Assembly: GCA_002450895.1 (NCBI GenBank)
Contig: DKAR01000229.1
Span: forward strand, 1 to 7,458
Direction: 5' to 3'
Length of the DNA: 7,458 bases
DNA from: Proteobacteria bacterium UBA6921
Lineage (GTDB): Bacteria; Pseudomonadota; Gammaproteobacteria; SG8-11
The notes under the pieces: model-generated
What the model saw: the letters and a program-made list of their open reading frames with translations, nothing else
Databases searched by the model: none
Told to the model about the DNA's origin: nothing
Position numbers and translations under genes: made by a program
Shown: positions 1 to 4,764 of the stretch, one piece after another
How the letters are laid out: the number at the start of each line of letters is the position of its first letter
Numbering within the stretch: the first letter of the stretch is position 1

Positions 1-636
1 GAACCGGTGCAGGGCGAAGGCGGAGTCAATGTTCCTCCGGAAGGCTATCTATCGGGATTGCGCGCGATCTGCGACCAGCATCATTGGCTGCTCATCCTGG
101 ATGAAATTCAAAGCGGCATGTGCCGCACGGGCAAGTGGTTCGCCAATCAGCACGAAGACGCGTTGCCCGATGTCATGCCGCTGGCAAAGGGACTGGCGAA
201 TGGCGTTCCGATCGGAGCCTGCCTGGCGCGGGGCGAAGCCGCAACGACATTCGGCCCGGGAAATCACGGCTCGACGTTTGGCGGCAATCCGCTCGCCTGC
301 GCCGCCGCGCTGGCCACGATTGGCGCACTGGAGAAAACCGGCGCGTCCGCAAACGCTGCGCGACAGGGACAACGAATCCTCGACGGCCTGCGCGCCAATC
401 TCACGAGTCAGAACGGAGTTGTCGACATCCGCGGCAAAGGATTGATGATCGGCGTGGAACTCGAGCGCGACTGCCGCGAACTCATCGCACGAGCCTTGTC
501 ACGCGGACTGCTCATCAACGTGACGCATGAAAAAATCATCCGGATCTTGCCCCCGCTCATTATTTCGGACGCGGAAGCGGACCAGATCGTCGCGGGCGTC
601 ACCGCCCTGGTCACCGAATTCTTCAAATCGGCCTGA
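1..636 (+). CDS. argD: Acetylornithine aminotransferase family protein, C-terminal part (5' end outside window)
   Basis: This is a PLP-dependent class III (fold type I) aminotransferase. By family and neighbour it is the enzyme that converts N-acetylglutamate 5-semialdehyde and glutamate to N-acetylornithine in cytoplasmic arginine synthesis. The frame is open from base 1 and 211 residues are visible. Against a usual length near 400, roughly the N-terminal half is missing, so the true start lies upstream. Counting from the first visible residue, the cofactor-binding DEIQ motif is at 34-37, followed by the GxCRTG-W segment. The Schiff-base lysine is K63 in LAKGLANG. The conserved H-GSTFGGNPLAC segment is at about 89-100, and a C-terminal small domain follows. 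argF starts 14 bases after its stop, which supports the arginine role. Bifunctional succinyldiaminopimelate aminotransferase activity is common in this family and cannot be excluded. Other class III aminotransferases are less likely given the neighbour. Confidence 0.9.
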   Translation, partial: EPVQGEGGVNVPPEGYLSGLRAICDQHHWLLILDEIQSGMCRTGKWFANQHEDALPDVMPLAKGLANGVPIGACLARGEAATTFGPGNHGSTFGGNPLACAAALATIGALEKTGASANAARQGQRILDGLRANLTSQNGVVDIRGKGLMIGVELERDCRELIARALSRGLLINVTHEKIIRILPPLIISDAEADQIVAGVTALVTEFFKSA

Positions 637-643
637 GCCGATT
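626..643 (+). promoter_or_regulatory. Intercistronic hairpin with the argD stop codon in its loop
   Basis: AATCGGC (626-632) pairs perfectly with GCCGATT (637-643) around the four-base loop CTGA, whose last three bases are the argD stop codon. The argF ATG follows 7 bases later and has no recognisable Shine-Dalgarno sequence. No T run follows, so it is not a typical terminator. I infer a possible role in coupling argF translation to argD, because a ribosome reaching the stop would melt the stem. Chance pairing in GC-rich DNA remains possible. Confidence 0.45.
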
Positions 644-650
644 CCCTGCC

Positions 651-1556
651 ATGACCGTTCGCCACTTTCTCACGTTGCTTGATTTCTCTCCGCAAGAATT
701 GCAGGCGTTGATGCGCCGTGCAATTGAGCTCAAAGCGATGCAGGCCCGCGGCGAGATCTATGAGCCACTGAAGAACAAAACACTGGCGATGATTTTTGAA
801 AAGTCATCTACGCGCACGCGCGTCTCATTTGAGGCCGCCATGGCACAGTTTGGCGGACATGCTTTGTTTCTTTCGCCACGCGACACCCAACTGGGTCGCG
901 GCGAACCGATCGAGGACACCGCCCGTGTTCTGTCACGCATGGTCGACGGAATCATGATCCGGACATTCGAACACGAAAAAATCGAGCTGTTTGCAAAGAA
1001 CTCCCGCGTCCCGGTGATCAATGCACTCACCGACCGTCACCACCCCTGCCAGCTGCTGGCGGATATCCAGACCTATATCGAACATCGCGGCGACATCGCA
1101 GGCAAATCGGTCGCCTGGATCGGGGACGGCAACAACATGTGCAACTCCTACATCAATGCCGCGCGACAATTTGATTTCGAACTCCGGATCGCGTGCCCGG
1201 CGGGCTATGATCCGGATGCCGCGTTACTTGCGTCAGACCCGGTGCGTTGCGCGCTAGTGCGTGATCCCGTGCTGGCGGCGCGTGACGCCGATCTCGTGGT
1301 CACGGATGTCTGGGCAAGCATGGGACAGGAAGAGGAACAGCAGAAGCGTGCGGAGGCCTTTGCAAACTATCAGGTCGACGCCAAGGTCATGTCAGCCGCG
1401 CGCCCCGATGCGCTGTTTATGCATTGCCTGCCCGCACACCGCGGCGAGGAAGTTAGCGCCGAAGTAATCGACGGCCGCCAAAGTGTGGTCTGGGACGAAG
1501 CGGAAAACCGGCTCCATGCCCAAAAAGCCCTGTTGGAATTCCTTCTGAAAAAGTAG
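651..1556 (+). CDS. argF: Ornithine carbamoyltransferase
   Basis: This is the cytoplasmic enzyme that transfers the carbamoyl group from carbamoyl phosphate to ornithine, giving citrulline in arginine biosynthesis. The 301-residue length is normal for the anabolic family. The carbamoyl-phosphate loop SSTRTR is at 52-57, R104 lies in the MIRTF segment, and HPCQLLAD is at 131-138. The ornithine-side SMG loop (DVWASMG, 219-225) and the HCLPAHRGEE motif (258-267, with the catalytic-type Cys259) are both intact. The SMG loop and HCLP motif fit a true ornithine enzyme rather than the N-acetylornithine carbamoyltransferase of Xanthomonas type. The ATG at 651 gives the full conserved N terminus. There is no clear Shine-Dalgarno sequence ahead of it, so translation probably depends on coupling to the upstream argD gene, 14 bases away. 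The gene ends in TAG shortly before a strong terminator, so it is the last gene of its operon. Confidence 0.97.
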   Translation: MTVRHFLTLLDFSPQELQALMRRAIELKAMQARGEIYEPLKNKTLAMIFEKSSTRTRVSFEAAMAQFGGHALFLSPRDTQLGRGEPIEDTARVLSRMVDGIMIRTFEHEKIELFAKNSRVPVINALTDRHHPCQLLADIQTYIEHRGDIAGKSVAWIGDGNNMCNSYINAARQFDFELRIACPAGYDPDAALLASDPVRCALVRDPVLAARDADLVVTDVWASMGQEEEQQKRAEAFANYQVDAKVMSAARPDALFMHCLPAHRGEEVSAEVIDGRQSVVWDEAENRLHAQKALLEFLLKK

Positions 1557-1568
1557 GTCCCGAAAACA

Positions 1569-1593
1569 ACAACGCCCCATTTCGGGGCGTTGT
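1569..1593. terminator. Bidirectional intrinsic terminator between argF and cytochrome c4
   Basis: A perfect 10-bp stem (1569-1578 with 1584-1593, core AACGCCCC/GGGGCGTT) encloses the five-base loop ATTTC. It lies 13 bases after the argF stop and 22 bases after the cytochrome c4 stop on the other strand. Read on the - strand, the stem is followed by TGTTTTC. Read on the + strand, it is followed by the poorer tract CTTCGAT. It therefore probably ends both convergent transcripts, with better fit for the cytochrome side. Confidence 0.88.
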
Positions 1594-1614
1594 CTTCGAT
1601 CGTTATTTTGAAAC

Positions 1615-2238
1615 TTACAGGCCGGAAATGTATTCGGCGACCGCTTCAATGTCGTCGTCCGACAGACCTTTGGCAATGTCACCCATCATTCCCGCCGGGT
1701 CGTTGGTGCGTCGCCCTTCCTTCAGGTCGTGCAGCTGCTTAAGCAGATAGTCCTTATTCTGACCCCCGATCACCGGGAACAGATGGTTGTCCGCAGACTT
1801 GCCCTTACCGGTTTCCCCGTGGCAGTTCTTGCATCCATAGACGCCCTTCTCCAGGTTGCCATCCATGAATATGGCCTTGCCCTTGTCGGCCTTGGAGCCC
1901 TTGGTGGCCGCGCCTTTCATTGAAGTCTGGCTCATGAAATAGGCGGCGATATCTTCCAGGTCCTGCGCTTCGGTCACGGTCGCCGCCATGGCGCTCATCG
2001 TGTCGTCATTGCGCTTGCCGGCCTGAAAATCGCGAATCTGCTTCTTGATGTATCCGGAAAACTGACCTGCCAAGTTGGGAAAATTAGGCGCAACGCTCAT
2101 TCCCTTTTCCCCGTGGCATCCGTGGCAAAGTGCCGACTTTTCCTTTCCGGCGGCGGGATCGCCCTTGGCGGCCCAGGCGCTCCCATACGCTCCGAGTGCC
2201 CCGACGACCACGATTACTGCTCCCAGTACTTTATTCAT
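1615..2238 (-). CDS. Di-haem cytochrome c4
   Basis: This is a periplasmic electron carrier that typically passes electrons from the bc1 complex to terminal oxidases such as cbb3. With the ATG at 2238 the protein has 207 residues, normal for cytochrome c4. A Sec signal peptide covers about 1-23, with a hydrophobic stretch and a probable cut after AWA. Two class I haem-c domains follow. The first has CHGCH at 38-42, with candidate axial Met81 or Met84 in the MSAMA segment. The second has CKNCH at 136-140, with candidate axial Met184 or Met185 in PAGMM. A Lys/Gly-rich linker at about 107-121 joins them. An in-frame GTG at 2244 would add two residues, but it sits inside the strong ribosome binding site, so ATG 2238 is preferred. 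The gene is transcribed alone, from its own promoter (2319-2347) to the shared terminator. The haem attachment and fold call is firm; the particular redox partner is inferred from the family. Confidence 0.95.
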   Translation of the reverse strand: MNKVLGAVIVVVGALGAYGSAWAAKGDPAAGKEKSALCHGCHGEKGMSVAPNFPNLAGQFSGYIKKQIRDFQAGKRNDDTMSAMAATVTEAQDLEDIAAYFMSQTSMKGAATKGSKADKGKAIFMDGNLEKGVYGCKNCHGETGKGKSADNHLFPVIGGQNKDYLLKQLHDLKEGRRTNDPAGMMGDIAKGLSDDDIEAVAEYISGL

Positions 2239-2240
2239 AT

Positions 2241-2249
2241 CCACCCCTT
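2241..2249 (-). promoter_or_regulatory. Ribosome binding site of the cytochrome c4 gene
   Basis: On the - strand AAGGGGTGG lies directly upstream of ATG 2238, with five bases between AAGGGG and the ATG. It is a strong anti-Shine-Dalgarno match. It overlaps the competing GTG at 2244-2242, which argues that ATG 2238 is the real start. Confidence 0.75.
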
Positions 2250-2280
2250 ACCCCATGTGCGTCCAAGAATGTTGTCGTGT

Positions 2281-2312
2281 CGCGGCGGACCGCGTGTTGC
2301 CAAAAAATTGGC
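2281..2312 (-). promoter_or_regulatory. Two small stem-loops in the cytochrome c4 mRNA leader
   Basis: Two inverted repeats lie between the predicted transcription start (about 2312-2313) and the gene. GCCAA/TTGGC at 2299-2312 has a four-base loop and would form right at the 5' end of the transcript. CGCGG/CCGCG at 2281-2294 also has a four-base loop. Each stem is only 5 bp. A 5'-terminal stem can protect mRNA from RNase E, but that role is only inferred here. Confidence 0.3.
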
Positions 2313-2318
2313 CGCCAA

Positions 2319-2347
2319 ACTATAAAAGGCCTACGAAGATGCGTCAA
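2319..2347 (-). promoter_or_regulatory. Sigma70-type promoter of the cytochrome c4 gene
   Basis: On the - strand a -35 box TTGACG (2347-2342) is separated by exactly 17 bases from a -10 box TATAGT (2324-2319). Each box matches the consensus at five of six positions, with ideal spacing. Transcription would start near 2312-2313, giving a leader of about 75 bases before ATG 2238. It is the strongest promoter-like sequence I found in the window and suggests expression by the housekeeping sigma factor. Confidence 0.75.
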
Positions 2348-2361
2348 TGCCGCATTCGGTC

Positions 2362-2406
2362 TGGGGCATTCATCCCCAAAGCCGGTTTGCAGCCGGGTCG
2401 CCCGGC
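2362..2406. repeat. Pair of adjacent short inverted repeats upstream of both divergent genes
   Basis: TGGGG (2362-2366) and CCCCA (2374-2378) flank a seven-base spacer. Fourteen bases on, GCCGGG (2392-2397) and CCCGGC (2401-2406) flank TCG. They lie upstream of the cytochrome -35 box and about 100-140 bases ahead of the SH3 gene. No T run follows either repeat, so they are not terminators. They could be operator half-sites or chance palindromes. The rest of the gap 2407-2503 shows no convincing promoter for the SH3 gene. Confidence 0.3.
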
Positions 2407-2503
2407 ACGCTAACATCGCGAGACTTCGTTCGGTCCACAATACTGTTTTTCGTTCAGATTTCGCCCAACACCGTCGATACACAAGCACACAAACCTTGTT
2501 CGA

Positions 2504-3175
2504 ATGGGAGCCGTCACCTTGAACCGCGCCTTTTTGTGCGTTGCCGTGCTGTTAGTGGCCATTGGCCATGCCCATGCCGCCGACAAAACCGTTTACGTCA
2601 TCGATCAGATTACGATCACCCTGCGTTCCGGCCAGGGCACCCAACACCCGATTCTGCGCACGCTGCCCAGCGGGACGCCGTTGCAGATTCTGAGCATGAA
2701 CGAGGAAACCGGATACACGCATGTCCGGACCAAGGATGGCGTGGAAGGCTGGGTGCTTTCGCAATATCTGATCGATGAGCCAACCAGCAAGATCAAGTTG
2801 ACCGCCGCCGAACAGAAGCTGGCCCGCGTCGACGCCGAGAAGAAGGATCTCGAAACGACCATCGAAACATTGCGCAAAGAGCGCGATACCTGGGAACAGG
2901 AACGCACGTCACTGACGGAGGAACGCGATCGCCTGCTGCAAGCCACACCAGCGCCTGCGGATCCTTCGGCTGTCGTCCAAACGGCCCAGCCGGCTCCGCT
3001 TCCACCAGAAAAAGAAGCGGAGATGTTACGTCAGGAAAACCAGATACTGCAGGAACGCTCGCGCAAGGACACGCTGGTCATCGGAGCGATCATCTTCATG
3101 GCCGGAAGTATTTTCGGAATTGTTCTATCGCGTATTCGAGTCCGACGCTCCGGCTGGGGTGGCAATTCGCTGTAG
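2504..3175 (+). CDS. Membrane-anchored periplasmic SH3-domain protein (YgiM/TIGR04211-like)
   Basis: An exported bacterial SH3 protein; its molecular function is not established. From ATG 2504 it has 223 residues. A signal peptide ends near residue 25 (hydrophobic core, then HAHA before ADK). An SH3b domain covers about 29-93 (VIDQITITLRSGQGTQ, then a DGVEGWVLSQYL segment near 78-89). A charged coiled coil follows at about 100-147, then a Pro/Ala-rich linker at about 147-169. A second short helix at 169-189 leads to one transmembrane segment at about 189-209 and a basic tail (RIRVRR). The order of signal peptide, SH3, coiled coil and C-terminal anchor is that of the gammaproteobacterial YgiM-like family. 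The SH3 and coiled coil should face the periplasm, with the tail in the cytoplasm. The start is uncertain: TTG at 2519 has a better-placed ribosome binding site and still leaves a full signal peptide. Two stop codons occur in tandem (TAG TAA). Peptidoglycan or envelope binding is plausible but only inferred. Confidence 0.88.
   Translation: MGAVTLNRAFLCVAVLLVAIGHAHAADKTVYVIDQITITLRSGQGTQHPILRTLPSGTPLQILSMNEETGYTHVRTKDGVEGWVLSQYLIDEPTSKIKLTAAEQKLARVDAEKKDLETTIETLRKERDTWEQERTSLTEERDRLLQATPAPADPSAVVQTAQPAPLPPEKEAEMLRQENQILQERSRKDTLVIGAIIFMAGSIFGIVLSRIRVRRSGWGGNSL
2506..2510 (+). promoter_or_regulatory. Candidate ribosome binding site favouring a TTG start at 2519
   Basis: GGGAG ends eight bases before an in-frame TTG at 2519-2521. 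The bases upstream of the ATG at 2504 show no purine-rich site. With the TTG start the protein would begin (M)NRAFLC, a normal signal peptide. Both starts are possible; they differ by five residues. Confidence 0.45.
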
Positions 3176-3180
3176 TAAAG

Positions 3181-3762
3181 TCACTGCGAATCGAGGTTGT
3201 CCGCAACCTCGATCCACACGTCGGTCCCGATGGGCTTGTGATCGTGGCGCTCGATGGCCTTGCGAATGGCCGTAACGCCAGTACAAAAATCCTCAGTGTC
3301 GATTTCTCCGGCGCGTCCTTCGCGCGAAGCATTCAGCGCCGTCTTCGCGGCGGTATTTTCCGGATCTGAAGCCTGCAACAGCGGCGCATAGCGCCACAGT
3401 GCGCCATTTGTACCTTCGGCCGCAGCGATGACCTTGCGCAACGGTTCGCGCAGCGTGTTTTCCATTCGATTAAACGCCAGCAACCACGAAAAAACGCCAA
3501 TGGCCGTCGCCGGGAGAATCAGGACCCATGTCGTCTTGAGAAACAACTCGTATGAAACGCGACCGTTGCTCCAACCGTACCAGGCGATCACAAAGATGAT
3601 CGAGTAGAGCGCAAAGCCCACACCGACGCCGACCAGTTTCGCCTTGCCGCGCACCGGATGCACCAGGCGCGCGTAGTCGTATCGCTTGGCATCGAAGGTC
3701 TGGTCGAATTGCTTGACGACCTCGCGTCGTGCGTGGCGTCGGTCACGTTGGGTTGCGGTCAT
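3181..3762 (-). CDS. Uncharacterised two-helix membrane protein
   Basis: I do not recognise a family for this 193-residue protein. A basic N terminus (about 1-42, many Arg and Lys) is followed by two hydrophobic segments at about 43-63 and 76-97, the second ending in Arg/Lys-bearing sequence. By the positive-inside rule both ends should lie in the cytoplasm, with a short periplasmic loop (about 64-75). The remaining 95 residues form a soluble, probably helical and mixed-charge domain with one cysteine (C160) and a DVWIEV segment near the end. No catalytic motif is evident. ATG 3762 is supported by GGAG at 3775-3772, nine bases upstream. It starts three bases after the oxidoreductase stop, so the two are almost surely co-transcribed and probably coupled. 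Its stop lies five bases from that of the convergent SH3 gene. Confidence 0.82.
   Translation of the reverse strand: MTATQRDRRHARREVVKQFDQTFDAKRYDYARLVHPVRGKAKLVGVGVGFALYSIIFVIAWYGWSNGRVSYELFLKTTWVLILPATAIGVFSWLLAFNRMENTLREPLRKVIAAAEGTNGALWRYAPLLQASDPENTAAKTALNASREGRAGEIDTEDFCTGVTAIRKAIERHDHKPIGTDVWIEVADNLDSQ
3190..3213. terminator. Perfect 10-bp hairpin at the convergent gene ends (possible transcript-end structure)
   Basis: ATCGAGGTTG (3190-3199) pairs fully with CAACCTCGAT (3204-3213) around the loop TCCG. It begins 14 bases after the SH3-gene stop on the + strand and sits inside the last codons of the membrane-protein gene on the - strand. No T run follows on either strand, so it is not a classic intrinsic terminator. 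It may block 3' exonucleases or slow polymerase at the meeting point of the two transcripts; this is inference from position and pairing. Confidence 0.5.
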
Positions 3763-3765
3763 GTC

Positions 3766-4764
3766 TTACAGCTCCATATCCAGCACGATTTTACCGTGCA
3801 TGTGCCCCGCTTCGATGAGCCGGTGCGCCTGAGCCGCTTCGGCGAACGGCAGCACATGACTGACATGCACGCGAAGCTTTCCTTGCTCCACCCACTGTGC
3901 GCCCTTCTCGAGGATCTCGCGCTGATGCACGCGGGCCGCATGCAGGTTTTGAAACATGGGCGTCAACATGAGCACAAATGACACGCGCAAATTTCGATTG
4001 CGCGCTACTTTCCAGTCAATACTGGCGTCGGGTTGCAGCAGGGTAACAACGTCGCCCGCGTAACGAGTCACGTCGAAGCAGCGCGCGAGCGTTGATCCAC
4101 CCACGGTATCAAACGCGATTCGCACACCTCCATCGTTACTCCAATCCAGAACAGCGGCGACGACGTCCTCGGACTGTCTGTCGATGCAGCGCTCCGCACC
4201 CAGATCGCGCGCAAATTTCGCGCGCGCATCGCCGCTGACAGTCGTAATCACCCGGGCTCCGGCCAGGCGGGCCAATTGGATCGCGACATGCCCCACGCCA
4301 CCGGCTCCGGCATGGATGAGGACTTCATCGCCGGTTTGAATCTGCGCCCGATCGTGCAGCGCCTCCCATGCCGTGATCAACACGAGCGGCAATGCGGCGG
4401 CGGTGTGAAACGACATGCCTTGTGGCTTTCGCGCCGCGTACTGTTCGTGAACAACCGCGAACTGCGCATAACACCCGGGCACGCCGCCAATGCCACCGCT
4501 GCAGAAAAACACGTCGTCGCCGGATTGAAATCGCGTGACTCCGGGTCCGATTTGATCAATCACGCCGGAGCCATCGCAGCCAAGAATCGCCGGAACCCGA
4601 TCCGGAAAGTACGTTCCGCGCGCACGCAGCTTGGTATCCACCGGATTCACACCTGCAGCCTTGATTCGCACGCGAATCTCGCCGGGGCCCGGCTGCGGAT
4701 CGGGGACGATTGCGGGTTGCAACACATCAGGCGCGCCTACGGCCGTCATGTGCATGCATCTCAT
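3766..4764 (-). CDS. MDR-family NAD(P)-dependent oxidoreductase (quinone oxidoreductase-like)
   Basis: This is a medium-chain dehydrogenase/reductase of the zinc-free quinone oxidoreductase branch, closest from memory to the MDR6 subgroup. It should use NAD(P)H in the cytoplasm to reduce a quinone or activated alkene; the substrate is unknown. The 332 residues are normal for the family. The N-terminal GroES-like domain contains IRVRIKAAGVNPVD (30-43) and the LGCDGSGV turn (61-68). The Rossmann cofactor motif HAGAGGVGHVAIQLA is at 151-165, with FDTVGG at 218-223 and the C-terminal GKIVL at 324-328. The cysteine-rich structural zinc loop and catalytic zinc ligands of alcohol dehydrogenases are absent. 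Methionines at residues 1, 4 and 6 compete as starts. M1 is chosen because it fits the family N terminus and gives an ATGA overlap with the upstream DUF349 gene. There is no strong ribosome binding site, so translation is probably coupled. Confidence 0.9.
   Translation of the reverse strand: MRCMHMTAVGAPDVLQPAIVPDPQPGPGEIRVRIKAAGVNPVDTKLRARGTYFPDRVPAILGCDGSGVIDQIGPGVTRFQSGDDVFFCSGGIGGVPGCYAQFAVVHEQYAARKPQGMSFHTAAALPLVLITAWEALHDRAQIQTGDEVLIHAGAGGVGHVAIQLARLAGARVITTVSGDARAKFARDLGAERCIDRQSEDVVAAVLDWSNDGGVRIAFDTVGGSTLARCFDVTRYAGDVVTLLQPDASIDWKVARNRNLRVSFVLMLTPMFQNLHAARVHQREILEKGAQWVEQGKLRVHVSHVLPFAEAAQAHRLIEAGHMHGKIVLDMEL
3772..3775 (-). promoter_or_regulatory. Ribosome binding site of the two-helix membrane protein gene
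   Basis: GGAG on the - strand lies nine bases before ATG 3762, inside the last codons of the oxidoreductase gene. It fixes the start of the membrane-protein gene and shows that it can initiate by itself as well as by coupling. Confidence 0.6.

Noticed and set aside
651..1556. Reading the carbamoyltransferase as an N-acetylornithine carbamoyltransferase (argF' of Xanthomonas type)
   Set aside because: The intact SMG loop and HCLPAHRGEE motif and the 301-residue length fit a standard ornithine carbamoyltransferase.
2453..2481. Possible + strand promoter TTCAGA-N17-GATACA for the SH3 gene
   Set aside because: The spacing is right, but the boxes match the consensus at only four and three of six positions. 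An alternative, TTGCAG-N18-TAACAT at 2387-2416, is no better. Neither is strong enough to list.
2075..2522. Overlapping + strand open frames across the cytochrome start and the divergent gap
   Set aside because: They run over the cytochrome signal peptide, its promoter and leader, have no recognisable protein features, and overlap each other in different frames.
3766..4764. Zinc-dependent alcohol dehydrogenase
   Set aside because: The cysteine-rich structural zinc loop and the usual catalytic zinc ligands are missing; the sequence follows the zinc-free quinone oxidoreductase pattern.
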